This document shows positions 35,669 through 44,286 of a stretch of 64,000 nucleotides of DNA, in pieces. This DNA is from JACCVL01 sp963704295 (GTDB lineage Bacteria > Actinomycetota > Actinomycetes > Propionibacteriales > Nocardioidaceae), in NCBI GenBank assembly GCA_963704295.1, contig OY969884.1, positions 1,178,001 to 1,242,000 on the forward strand, written 5' to 3'. The notes below the pieces were generated by a model, which was given only the letters and a program-made list of their open reading frames with translations, was not told the origin of the DNA and did no database searches. The stretch's first letter is position 1, and every line of letters starts with the position of its first letter. The translations under genes were made by a program, and so were the position numbers.

Positions 35669-36598
35669 TCAGCCCTTGCTCACCAGCGACCGGGCGAAGA
35701 ACGCGAGGTTCTGCGGTCGTTCCGCCAGCCGCCGCATCAGGTAGCCGTACCACTCGTCGCCGTATGGCACGTAGACCCGCATCGTCCTGCCGATCGCCAC
35801 CAGCCGCTTTTGCTCGTCGGGCCGGATCCCGTACAGCATCTGGAACTCGTAGCTGCTCGCGTCGCGCTCGGCGCGTCCGGCGAGCATCTCGGCGATGCGG
35901 ATCAGCCGGGGGTCGTGGCTGGCGACCATCGGGTAGCCGGACCCGTTCATCAGCACCTTGAGACAACGCACGTACGAGGCGTCGACCTCGGCCCGGGACT
36001 GGTAGGCGACCGACTCCGGCTCCTTGTACGCCCCCTTGCAGAGCCGGACCCGCGACCCCGCGTAGGCGAGGTCCTTGCAGTCGGCCTCGGTACGCCGAAG
36101 GTAGGACTGGAGCACCGCGCCGGTCTCGGGGAAGTCCTGCCGGAGCGAGGCCAGCACGTCCAGGGTCGCGTCGGTCGTCGTGTGATCCTCCATGTCCAGC
36201 GTCACCGTGGTGCCGGCGTTACGGGCGGCGAGACAGATCCGCCGGGCATTGTCGAGCGCCATCGCCGTGCCCTCGGCCCCGAGGGCCTGGCCGACCGCGG
36301 ACAGCTTGACCGACACCTCGGCAGCCGGGGTGAGCCCCGCCCGGGCCAGCTCGGCCAGGAGCTCCAGGTAGGCGTCCACGGTCGCCTCGGCCTGCGCCCG
36401 GTCGAGCGTGTCCTCGCCCAGATGGTCGAGCGTGACCTGCAGGCCGTCTCCGGCGAGGGTGGCGGTGGCGGCGACCGCGCGCTCGGTCGTCTCACCGGCG
36501 ACGAACCGGGCCACGATGCCGCCGGACACCGGCATCGTGCTGACCAGCTGCTTGACCCTGCTGCTGCGGGACAGGGCCAGCAGCGACCTCCTCAGCAC
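35669..36598 (-). CDS. Proline dehydrogenase
   Basis: 309-residue monofunctional PRODH (FAD, TIM barrel), oxidising proline to pyrroline-5-carboxylate and passing electrons to the quinone pool. Family blocks include VSVKLSAVGQALG, VTLDMEDHTTTDATL, RLCKGAYKEPESVAYQSRAEVD and SYEFQMLYGIRPDEQ, with the C-terminal YVPYGDEWYGYLMRRLAERPQN. The P5C dehydrogenase partner is not in the window. GTG start. Confidence 0.92.
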   Translation of the reverse strand: MLRRSLLALSRSSRVKQLVSTMPVSGGIVARFVAGETTERAVAATATLAGDGLQVTLDHLGEDTLDRAQAEATVDAYLELLAELARAGLTPAAEVSVKLSAVGQALGAEGTAMALDNARRICLAARNAGTTVTLDMEDHTTTDATLDVLASLRQDFPETGAVLQSYLRRTEADCKDLAYAGSRVRLCKGAYKEPESVAYQSRAEVDASYVRCLKVLMNGSGYPMVASHDPRLIRIAEMLAGRAERDASSYEFQMLYGIRPDEQKRLVAIGRTMRVYVPYGDEWYGYLMRRLAERPQNLAFFARSLVSKG

Positions 36599-36643
36599 CG
36601 GTTCACCCTCCTGCGCTCGACCGTGGGGGTCGAACTCTACGGC

Positions 36644-37561
36644 TCACGGTGCGGCGCCACCGACCCGCCGGGCGGCCAGGTGCAGCCGGGTGAACGCCAG
36701 TGCCTCGGCAAGGTCGCTCTCCCGTCCGCCGCGGTCCTCGGCGCGCCGGGTGCTGATCTCGACCACGACGTGGCCCGAGAACCCGTCGGCGGCCAGCAGC
36801 TCGCAGAACAACGCGCACGGCTGGCTGCCCCGGCCCGGCACCAAGTGCTCGTCACGGCCCGACCCGGTCCCGTCGGCCATGTGTACGTGCGCCAGCCGGC
36901 CGCCCAGGTCACGCGCCATCGCCACCGGGTCCACGTGCGCGGTGGCCGTGTGCGACAGGTCCAGCGTCACATTGGCGTACTCGTGCTCGACCGGGTCCCA
37001 CCCCGGCGCGTACGCGTGCACCTCCCGCCCGCGGGCCCGCCAGGGGTACATGTTCTCGACCGCGAAGGTCAGGCCGGTGCGCGCCTCGAGCTCGGCGATG
37101 CCGTCCACGAACCCCCGGGCGTAGTCCCGCTGCCACCGAAACGGCGGATGCACGACGACGGTGTCCGCACCCACCGCGGCAGCCATCTGCGCGCTGCGCT
37201 CGAGCTTCCCCCACGGCTCGGTGCCCCACACCCGCTGCGTGATCAGCAGGCACGGGGCGTGCACGGCGACCACCGGAACCTGGTGCCGGTCACGCATCCC
37301 GAGCACGGCGTCGAGGTCCTGGCTGGTCTCCCCGATCCCGACCATCACCTCGATGGCGTCGTAGCCGAGCGAGCTCGCCAGCTCGAACGCCACCTCGGGA
37401 GGCTCGGGATAGACCGACGCCGTGGACAGCGCCACCCGGGCCTCGGGCACCGTGACCGACGGGTCGGTCGGTGCGGGTGGGGGCACGGGCGCGGGCACGG
37501 TCCGAGGGTAGGGGTGGAGGGTGGGGGTGAAGGGGCGCCGGGCAGGCGCCTCGCGGTTCAC
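36644..37561 (-). CDS. TIM-barrel sugar isomerase/endonuclease IV-like protein
   Basis: Xylose-isomerase-like TIM barrel. Recognisable stretches are VALSTASVYPEPPEVAFELA, GYDAIEVMVG, VVAVHAPCLLITQRVWG, TVVVHPPFRWQ, FAVENMYPW and LAHVHMADGTGSGRDEHLVPG, whose His/Glu/Asp residues are likely metal ligands. Substrate unknown; from memory rv0498 is the mycobacterial counterpart. The GTG at 37561 overlaps the Ppx stop as GTGA, but the first 35 residues are Pro-rich and a later GTG may be used. Confidence 0.8.
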   Translation of the reverse strand: MNREAPARRPFTPTLHPYPRTVPAPVPPPAPTDPSVTVPEARVALSTASVYPEPPEVAFELASSLGYDAIEVMVGIGETSQDLDAVLGMRDRHQVPVVAVHAPCLLITQRVWGTEPWGKLERSAQMAAAVGADTVVVHPPFRWQRDYARGFVDGIAELEARTGLTFAVENMYPWRARGREVHAYAPGWDPVEHEYANVTLDLSHTATAHVDPVAMARDLGGRLAHVHMADGTGSGRDEHLVPGRGSQPCALFCELLAADGFSGHVVVEISTRRAEDRGGRESDLAEALAFTRLHLAARRVGGAAP

Positions 37562-38478
37562 ATCAGGTCGAGCCGCTCCAGGATCACGCCCTCACGCAGG
37601 GCCCATGGGCAGATCTCGAGCTGCGTCAGCCCGAAGAGCTCCAGCACGGCGTCCGCGACATAGGCACCGGCCACGATCTGGTGCGCCCGGTTGGCAGACA
37701 CCCCGGGCAGCTCGGCGATCTTCGGGACCGGCATGGCCGCCAGCTCGGGCAGCCAGTCCCGCAGCTCGTCGTGGGACAGCACCCGGCGCACGTACGGTCC
37801 CTCCGTCGAAGGCGCGGCGCCGCAGATCCGCGCCAGCGAGCGGAACGTCTTGCTGGTCGCCACCGCGTGGTCGGCCGTGCCCCAGCGGAGCACGTCGCCC
37901 GCGTCCTGCGCGATGGCCCGCCGGACGTGCCGGCGCAGCTCCTGACCGCCCTCGGAGTCGTCCCCGGTCGACACGAAGTCGCGGGTCAGCCGGCCTGCCC
38001 CCAGCGGGAGGGACTGGACGACATCGGGACTCTCGCTCCGGCCGGCGGCCACCTCCAGCGACCCGCCCCCGATGTCGAAGACCATCAACCGGCCGGACGA
38101 CCAACCGAACCAGCGGCGAACCGCGAGGAACGTCAACCGCGCCTCGTCCGCGCCCGGCAGCACGCGGAGCTCGACGCCACTGTGCCGCCGGACCTCGGCC
38201 AGGACGTCGTCGGCGTTGCTGGCGTCGCGGACCGCCGAGGTGGCGAAGGCGACCACTGACGCGCAGCCCTTGTCGTCGGCGACCTTCTGCGCCTGGTCGA
38301 CGAAATCCAACAGCGCCTGCACCCCGGCGTTGTCGATGGCCCCGTCGGCGTCGAGGTGCTCGGCCAGTCGCAGTGCCTGCTTGAACTTGTACGCCGGCAA
38401 CGGGGCGGCGCCGCGGTGCGCGTCGACGACCAGCAGGTGGCCGGTATTCGACCCGATGTCCAGCACGCCGGTACGCAT
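37558..38478 (-). CDS. Ppx/GppA-type exopolyphosphatase
   Basis: 306 residues of the ASKHA fold. The phosphate-1 motif is GVLDIGSNTGHLLVVDAH, phosphate-2 MVFDIGGGSLEVAAG, with FATSAVRDASNADDV between. Short form without the C-terminal HD domain of longer Ppx enzymes. Probably hydrolyses polyphosphate or pppGpp. Divergent from the Cys-rich gene with 49 bases between start codons. Counterpart of rv0496 by position, from memory. Confidence 0.85.
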   Translation of the reverse strand: MRTGVLDIGSNTGHLLVVDAHRGAAPLPAYKFKQALRLAEHLDADGAIDNAGVQALLDFVDQAQKVADDKGCASVVAFATSAVRDASNADDVLAEVRRHSGVELRVLPGADEARLTFLAVRRWFGWSSGRLMVFDIGGGSLEVAAGRSESPDVVQSLPLGAGRLTRDFVSTGDDSEGGQELRRHVRRAIAQDAGDVLRWGTADHAVATSKTFRSLARICGAAPSTEGPYVRRVLSHDELRDWLPELAAMPVPKIAELPGVSANRAHQIVAGAYVADAVLELFGLTQLEICPWALREGVILERLDLM

Positions 38479-38527
38479 GGACGGACACGCTAGCCCGACA
38501 GTGCGACCACAGGGCTACGGTTGCGCC

Positions 38528-39277
38528 GTGGCCGAGCTCAGCGTGTCCGCGCCCCGCGCCTGGGTCGAGTTCACCGACCCCGCCGACGACGACCAGGTGC
38601 TGCGCTGCGACCTCACCTGGCTGACGTCGCGCTACCTGTGCATCTTCGGCAACGGCTGCCCCGGCATCTACGCCGACCGCCCGCACGACGGCTGCTGCAC
38701 GCTTGGCGCGCACTTCTCCGACAAGGCCGACGAGCGGCGGGTGGCCAAGGTGGTGCGCAAGCTCACCGACGCGGACTGGCAGCTGCGCAGCGAGGGGCGC
38801 AAGGACTGGGTCGAGGTCGACGACGACGGCGAACGCAAGACCCGCGTGGTGGACGGCGCCTGCGTGTTCCTCAACCGGCCCGGCTTCGCCGCCGGGACGG
38901 GGTGCGCCCTGCACGCCTACGCGTTGGCCCAGGGCGCGGAGCCTCTCACCACCAAGCCCGACGTCTGCTGGCAGCTGCCGATCCGCCGCCGCTACCGCGA
39001 CGTCGACCGCGGCGACGGCACGTCCTACCTGGAGATCACGATCGAGGAGTACACCCGCAGCGGCTGGGGCCCCGGCGGGCATGACCTCGACTGGTACTGC
39101 TCGGCGAACACCGACGCCCACGTCGCGCCCGACCCGCTGTACGTCACCAACGCCGCCGAGTTGGTCGAGCTGATCGGCGAGGCCGCGTATGACGTGCTGG
39201 TGCCGCTGTGCGAAGAGCACCTGTCGCGGCGCGACCTGCTCACCCTGCACCCGGCCACCGCCGCGCACCAGGCCTGA
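38528..39277 (+). CDS. Cysteine-cluster protein, YkgJ/DUF3109-like
   Basis: 249 residues with a conserved-looking cysteine pattern: RCDLTWLTSRYLCIFGNGCPG, HDGCCTLGAHF, GACVFLNRPG, GTGCALHAYALAQG and KPDVCWQLPI. This order resembles the YkgJ-type domain proposed to bind zinc or an iron-sulfur cluster. No signal peptide, no membrane helix. The GTG at 38528 is chosen because the hydrophilic protein begins there and it sits just past the divergent ppx start. Function unknown; I would look for metal binding first. Confidence 0.6.
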   Translation: MAELSVSAPRAWVEFTDPADDDQVLRCDLTWLTSRYLCIFGNGCPGIYADRPHDGCCTLGAHFSDKADERRVAKVVRKLTDADWQLRSEGRKDWVEVDDDGERKTRVVDGACVFLNRPGFAAGTGCALHAYALAQGAEPLTTKPDVCWQLPIRRRYRDVDRGDGTSYLEITIEEYTRSGWGPGGHDLDWYCSANTDAHVAPDPLYVTNAAELVELIGEAAYDVLVPLCEEHLSRRDLLTLHPATAAHQA

Positions 39278-39333
39278 GCGCCACGCCACCCCGGCGTCCG
39301 GCCGGGCACAACACGGGTCCACAATCGGTTGAC

Positions 39334-39972
39334 ATGCACCTCGACCACCTCTCGTTCGCGGCCGGGCCCGACGGGCTGGACGCCACCGCGCGTCGGCTGT
39401 CCGCGTCCATCGGCGAGGAGTTCGTCGACGGCGGCATCCATCCCCGCTTCGGCACCCGCAACCGGGTGTTGCCGCTGGCCAACGGTCACTACCTCGAAGT
39501 GGTCGCCGTCCTGGACCACCCGGCCTCCGACAAGGCGCCGTTCGGCCAGTTGGTCCGGCAGCGGTCGGCGCAGGGCGGCGGCTGGCTCGGCTGGGTGGTG
39601 TCCGTCGCCGACATCACGCCGGTCGAGGAGCGGGTGGGCCGTGCGTCGGTGCCGGGCAACCGCCGGCTGCCGGACGGGTTCGAGCTGCGCTGGAAGCAGC
39701 TGGGCGTCAAGGACCTGCTGACCGACCCGGAGCTGCCATTCGTCGTGGAGTGGGAGACCGACGGCACCCGGCACCCGTCGTACGGCGCCAGCGGAGCGGT
39801 CGCGCTCCGTGCCGTCCAGATCGCGGGCGACCCCGCGCTGGTGGCGGACTGGCTGGGGCAGCCGGCGCTGGACGCGCTGGAGGAGATCGACGTCGAGTGG
39901 GTCGATCCGGCCGGCCGACCGGGCATCGTCGCCGTGCTGTTGTCCACCCCGGCCGGGATCGTCCGGCTCTGA
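39334..39972 (+). CDS. Glyoxalase-like (VOC superfamily) protein
   Basis: 212 residues beginning MHLDHLSFAAGPDGLDATARRL, the opening beta strand with the first metal histidine. The middle reads RFGTRNRVLPLANGHYLEVVAVLDHP, the usual second metal residue region, and the Glyoxalase_3 style GGGWLGWVVSV. Substrate unknown. ATG at 39334 chosen because the fold starts at its second residue. Its TGA overlaps the next gene's probable CTG start. Confidence 0.75.
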   Translation: MHLDHLSFAAGPDGLDATARRLSASIGEEFVDGGIHPRFGTRNRVLPLANGHYLEVVAVLDHPASDKAPFGQLVRQRSAQGGGWLGWVVSVADITPVEERVGRASVPGNRRLPDGFELRWKQLGVKDLLTDPELPFVVEWETDGTRHPSYGASGAVALRAVQIAGDPALVADWLGQPALDALEEIDVEWVDPAGRPGIVAVLLSTPAGIVRL

Positions 39973-40685
39973 GGGGCATCGCGGACGGGGCGATCCCGAG
40001 TCCCAACATCTGGCACCACCCGGCGACCTACGAGACCGAGAACCGGGCGGTGGACCCGGAGGGGCACATCGAGCGAGCTCTCCGCGAGATCCGGGACTGG
40101 TCCGGGGCGCGGGTGCTCGACATCGGCTGCGGAGCCGGCTTCCACCTGCCGCGGTTCGCAGCCGACGCTGCCGAGGTGGTCGGAGTGGACCCGCACAACG
40201 ATCTCGTCCGCATCGCCCGCCGACGGTGTCGCGGTCTGCCCGGCGTCCGGGTCCTCCCGGGCACCGCGCAGTCGGTCCCGCTGCCCGACGCGAGCGTCGA
40301 CGTCGTGCACGCCCGCTGGGCGTACTTCTTCGGGCCGGGGTGCGAGCCCGGGTTGGCCGAGATCACCCGGGTGCTCGCACCCGGCGGCACCGCGTTCGTG
40401 ATCGACCACGACGTTCGCGGTGGCACGTTCGCCGGCTGGTTCCGCCGCGCACACCCGAGCTACGACCCCGGCACGGTCGAACGGTTCTGGTCCGGCCGCG
40501 GCTGGACCCGGCGCCCGGTCAGCACCTGTTGGCGGTTCGAGCGCCGCGCGGACCTCGAAGCCGTGCTGCGGATCGAACTACCGCCCGACGTGGCGGAGCC
40601 TGTCCTCGCCGAGCACCGCGGCCTGGAGATCGACTACGCGGTCAACCTGTGGTGGCGCCGACGAGATGTCGGTCGGCTGGCATAG
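39969..40685 (+). CDS. Class I SAM-dependent methyltransferase
   Basis: About 238 residues. SAM motif I is ARVLDIGCGAGFHLPRFAA. The acidic loop is VVGVDPHNDL. Then come VPLPDASVDVVHARWAYFFG and VLAPGGTAFVIDHDVRGG. No ATG, GTG or TTG gives a plausible N-terminus before motif I; the best candidate is a CTG overlapping the previous stop as CTGA, copying the ATGA/GTGA couplings elsewhere in this DNA. The start is therefore uncertain. Substrate unknown. Confidence 0.75.
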   Translation: MRGIADGAIPSPNIWHHPATYETENRAVDPEGHIERALREIRDWSGARVLDIGCGAGFHLPRFAADAAEVVGVDPHNDLVRIARRRCRGLPGVRVLPGTAQSVPLPDASVDVVHARWAYFFGPGCEPGLAEITRVLAPGGTAFVIDHDVRGGTFAGWFRRAHPSYDPGTVERFWSGRGWTRRPVSTCWRFERRADLEAVLRIELPPDVAEPVLAEHRGLEIDYAVNLWWRRRDVGRLA

Positions 40686-40694
40686 CGTCTGGCC

Positions 40695-42218
40695 GTGCGC
40701 GACACCTCCCAACGACCGGCCCCGCACCCGACGGCGGCACCTCCCGCGGCGAGCCCGAGCCGGAGGACCCGCGGCGGCAGCACCCACCGTTGTGCCGAGT
40801 GCGGCTGGCACACGCCGAAGTGGGTAGGCCGGTGCGGGGAGTGCCAGGCCTGGGGGACCGTCGAGGAGGTCGGGGCCGGTGCCCGACGCACCGGCACCGG
40901 CCCGGGCGCCGTCAGCGCGGCGGCGCGGCCGATGACCGAGATCGGCGCCGAGCTGACCCGGGCGATCCCGTCGGGCGTCGACGAGCTGGACCGGGTGCTC
41001 GGCGGCGGAGTCGTGCCGGGAGCGGCCCTGCTGCTCGCCGGCGAGCCCGGCGTCGGCAAGTCCACCCTGCTGCTGGCGGTCGCGGCGCGATGGGCTGCGT
41101 CCGGGCGGCGCACGCTGTACGTCACCGGCGAGGAGTCGGCAGCACAGGTCCGGCTGCGCGCGGAACGCACCGGCGCGGTCCACGAGGAGCTCTACCTGGC
41201 GGCCGAGACCGACCTCGCCGCGGTCCTCACCCACGTCGAGCAGGTCCGCCCGACCCTGCTCGTGGTCGACTCGGTCCAGACCATCGGGTCCGGTGAGGTC
41301 GACGGCACGCCCGGGGGGGTCACCCAGGTTCGCGAGGTGGCCGGCACCCTGGTCCAGGTCGCGAAGCGCCGTGAGCTGCCCATCCTGATGGTGGGACACG
41401 TGACCAAGGACGGCATGATCGCGGGTCCACGGGTGATGGAGCACATCGTCGACGTGGTGTTGCACTTCGAGGGCGATCGGGCGTCCCGGCTCCGGTTCGT
41501 CCGGGCGGTCAAGAACCGGTTCGGCCCGGACGACGAGGTCGGCTGCTTCGGGCTGTCGGCCGACGGCATCGTCGAGATCACGGACCCGACCGGGTTGTTC
41601 GTCTCCCGGCACGGCGAGCCGGTCGCGGGCACCTGCGTGACGGTCGCCATGGAGGGACGCCGACCCCTGCTCGCCGAGGTGCAGGCGCTGGTGGCGCCGA
41701 GCCCACTGCCCACTCCCCGGCGGGCCACCAGCGGCCTCGACCCCGGGCGCACCGCGATGGTGCTGGCGGTCCTCCAGCGTCGGGTCCGCCTGCAGCTGGG
41801 GTCCGCCGACGTCTACCTGGCCACCGTCGGCGGCGCGCGGGTGTCCGAGCCGTCGGCCGACCTCGCGGTCGCCATCGCCACCGCCTCCGCCGGGTCCGAC
41901 ACTGTGGTCGCGACCGACCTCGTCGCCCTCGGTGAGGTCGGCCTGGCCGGTGAGATCCGGCGGGTCTCGAACCTCCCACAGCGGCTGGCCGAGGCGGCCC
42001 GGCTCGGCTTCCGGACCGCACTGGTCCCGGCCTCGGCCGGCACCGACGGGCTGCCGCACATCGCCGGGCTGCGCACCGTAGCGGTCTCCGACGTCCGTAC
42101 GGCGCTGCAGGTGGTGGGGTTGCTCGACGGGTCCGCACCGGCCACGGTGGCGCCGAATCACGGACACCCACGCGTTCCCCATCTCAGCGTGGTCCCGCTG
42201 GAGGGTCCAACGCCCTAG
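40695..42218 (+). CDS. radA: DNA repair protein RadA
   Basis: 507 residues. A zinc finger with four cysteines (HRCAECGWHTPKWVGRCGEC, residues 33-50) comes first. The RecA-like ATPase has Walker A GEPGVGKST (116-124), LLVVDSVQTIGSG as Walker B region and the RadA signature VKNRFG. The C-terminal third resembles Lon protease (RRATSGLDPGRTAMVLAVLQ, and SEPSADLAVAIATASAG). It drives branch migration in homologous recombination. GTG start. Followed by disA after 54 bases, a conserved pair. Confidence 0.95.
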   Translation: MRDTSQRPAPHPTAAPPAASPSRRTRGGSTHRCAECGWHTPKWVGRCGECQAWGTVEEVGAGARRTGTGPGAVSAAARPMTEIGAELTRAIPSGVDELDRVLGGGVVPGAALLLAGEPGVGKSTLLLAVAARWAASGRRTLYVTGEESAAQVRLRAERTGAVHEELYLAAETDLAAVLTHVEQVRPTLLVVDSVQTIGSGEVDGTPGGVTQVREVAGTLVQVAKRRELPILMVGHVTKDGMIAGPRVMEHIVDVVLHFEGDRASRLRFVRAVKNRFGPDDEVGCFGLSADGIVEITDPTGLFVSRHGEPVAGTCVTVAMEGRRPLLAEVQALVAPSPLPTPRRATSGLDPGRTAMVLAVLQRRVRLQLGSADVYLATVGGARVSEPSADLAVAIATASAGSDTVVATDLVALGEVGLAGEIRRVSNLPQRLAEAARLGFRTALVPASAGTDGLPHIAGLRTVAVSDVRTALQVVGLLDGSAPATVAPNHGHPRVPHLSVVPLEGPTP

Positions 42219-42272
42219 ACTCCGACCGGGACGCCAGCCCACGCAGGCACCTGAGGGCGGGGAGGAACGGAC

Positions 42273-43370
42273 GTGGCGAGCATCGATCGGCCCGTCGAGC
42301 GGTCCATCGAGGAGGTGCGACTGCGCTCGACCCTCATGTCGGTGGCGCCCGGAACAGCGCTGCGCGAGGGCCTGGAACGGGTCCTACGCGGGCGCACCGG
42401 GGCGCTGGTCGTCCTCGGAGAGGACCGCACCGTGGAGTCCATCTCCACCGGAGGCTTCAGCCTGGACGTGCCGTTCACCGCCACCGGCATGCGTGAGCTG
42501 GCCAAGATGGACGGCGCCATCTTGCTGGACAAGGACAGCACCCGGATCCTGCGCGCGGCGGTGCACCTGATGCCGGACCCTTCGATCCACACCGACGAGG
42601 CCGGCACCCGGCACCGGACCGCCGACCGGGTGGCCCGGCAGACCGGACTCCCGGTGATCTCGGTCAGCCAGTCCATGCAGATCATCGCTCTGTACGTCGG
42701 CGGCACCCGCTACGTCCTCGAGGACACCGGCGCGATCCTGTCCCGGGCCAACCAGGCGCTGGCCACGCTGGAGCGGTACAAGATGCGCCTGGACGAGGTG
42801 TCCGGGGCGCTGTCCGCGCTGGAGATCGAGGACCTGGTGACAGTCCGCGACGTGGCCGTGGTCGCACAGCGGATGGAGATGGTGGTCCGCATCGCCCGGG
42901 AGATCGACGGCTACGTCCTCGAGCTCGGTGCGGACGGCCGGCTGCTGTCGCTCCAGCTCGAAGAGCTGGTCGCCGGCGTCGACGTCGACCAGCAGCAGGT
43001 GGTCCGCGACTACGCGCCGAACGGTCGCGGTGGGTCCCCGGTCGAGTCGGTGCTGGACGCGCTGTCCGCGCTCGGTCCCAGCGAGCTGGTCGACGTCGCC
43101 GCAGTGGCACGGGCGGCCGGTCTGGGTGTGAACGAGCACCTGGACACCGCGCTGTCCCCCCGCGGATACCGACTGCTGGCCAAGGTGCCCCGGCTGCCCG
43201 CCGCCGTCGTCGAACGACTGGTCGACCACTTCGGCAACCTGCAAAAGCTGCTCGCCGCCAGCACGGAGGACCTGCAGCGAGTCGAGGGGGTCGGCGAGCT
43301 GCGGGCCCGGACCGTGCGCGAGGGCCTGTCCCGGCTGGCCGAGTCGAGCATCCTCGAGCGTTACGTCTGA
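42273..43370 (+). CDS. disA: DNA integrity scanning diadenylate cyclase DisA
   Basis: 365 residues. The N-terminal DAC domain makes cyclic di-AMP from two ATP, with the catalytic DGA (80-82) and RHR (113-115) motifs intact. The central helical spine (about 155-290) and C-terminal helix-hairpin-helix domain (LAASTEDLQRVEGVGELRAR) bind branched DNA. Octamer in known homologues; RadA is known to restrain DisA activity in Bacillus, consistent with the pairing. Its last ten bases overlap the convergent membrane-protein gene. Confidence 0.95.
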   Translation: MASIDRPVERSIEEVRLRSTLMSVAPGTALREGLERVLRGRTGALVVLGEDRTVESISTGGFSLDVPFTATGMRELAKMDGAILLDKDSTRILRAAVHLMPDPSIHTDEAGTRHRTADRVARQTGLPVISVSQSMQIIALYVGGTRYVLEDTGAILSRANQALATLERYKMRLDEVSGALSALEIEDLVTVRDVAVVAQRMEMVVRIAREIDGYVLELGADGRLLSLQLEELVAGVDVDQQQVVRDYAPNGRGGSPVESVLDALSALGPSELVDVAAVARAAGLGVNEHLDTALSPRGYRLLAKVPRLPAAVVERLVDHFGNLQKLLAASTEDLQRVEGVGELRARTVREGLSRLAESSILERYV

Positions 43371-44215
43371 GGCCCGTCCTCCTCCTGGTCGCCCTGTCCC
43401 TGCCGCCGCTCGTCGCGCGCCTGGTCCTGGCCGCGGTCCCGGTCGCGGTTCTGGTCGCGGTTCTGGTGGCGGTCCTTGTCGCGGTCCCGGTCGGGCTTCG
43501 GTGCGGCCGACAGCACCAGCTCGGCCGCGGCTGGCTCGCCGCCGAGCAGAGCGGTCCGGATCTCGTAGGTCCCTGGCTCGGCCGCGGGAGCCGACTCCGC
43601 GCAGCGCCGCCCGGCGACGGCGCCCGACCAGGTCACCGACAGTGCCTGCTGCCAACCCGGCCGGAGGGTCAGCTCGCGATCGGGCAGGTCCGTCGCGCAC
43701 GCGGCTGCGTCCCACACCACCTCGTCCGCGGGGCCGACCACCTGCAGCAGCAACTCGTCCGCGCCCAGCTCGATTCGGCAGGCGAGGTCGGCGGTGGTGC
43801 CGACGGCGATCTGAAGGCGGACCGGCTTCTCGGCCACACTCCGCCCGGTGACCGAGGGCGCCACCAGCACCGAGGCCGGCGCACAGTCGGTCACCGGTGC
43901 GGGCAGCACGGTGGTCACCAGGGCGGTCCGCGAGACCTGCCCGCCGGGTCTCGTCGGACCGTCGGCCTCGTCCGCGGACGGCTCTTCGACCGGGAGGGTC
44001 AGGTCCGGTGCGGTCGCGGTCTCGGCCGGTGCGGTCGGCCCGGCACCGACGGCCGTCTCGGTGGGCGGCTCGTCGCCGGCGGAAACCAGCGCGAACACCG
44101 TCCCCGCGACGAGGCTGAGCAGACCGAAAGCGAGCCCGCGACGAAACCAGTAGACCCTGGCCGGGAGCCGCCGCGCCGGGCGGCGGCCCGGCGGTCGTCG
44201 CGGCGGCGCAGGCAC
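43361..44215 (-). CDS. Single-pass membrane protein with charged repetitive tail
   Basis: 284 residues. A Pro/Arg-rich cytoplasmic start, one membrane helix at about 26-46 (GLAFGLLSLVAGTVFALVSAG) and an external region with four cysteines (VTDCAPAS, LACRIEL, AAACATDL, GRRCAESA) that could form two disulfides. The last 45 residues are almost only D, R, Q, N and K in DR/NRDQ repeats. I do not recognise the domain. From memory a membrane protein occupies the same place beside disA in mycobacteria (rv3587c). Convergent overlap with disA, divergent from mutY. Confidence 0.6.
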   Translation of the reverse strand: MPAPPRRPPGRRPARRLPARVYWFRRGLAFGLLSLVAGTVFALVSAGDEPPTETAVGAGPTAPAETATAPDLTLPVEEPSADEADGPTRPGGQVSRTALVTTVLPAPVTDCAPASVLVAPSVTGRSVAEKPVRLQIAVGTTADLACRIELGADELLLQVVGPADEVVWDAAACATDLPDRELTLRPGWQQALSVTWSGAVAGRRCAESAPAAEPGTYEIRTALLGGEPAAAELVLSAAPKPDRDRDKDRHQNRDQNRDRDRGQDQARDERRQGQGDQEEDGPQT

Positions 44216-44286
44216 CCCAGCACGCTAACCGGGCAGGTCGCCCCGATGCGGCCTGCCACACCGCGGGCGTGCGATCCTCACCAGTG

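Noticed and set aside
35090..37663. 857-residue + strand open frame over TetR, proline dehydrogenase and the TIM-barrel gene
   Set aside because: Same cause; Arg/Gly/Pro/His-rich composition with no recognisable motif.
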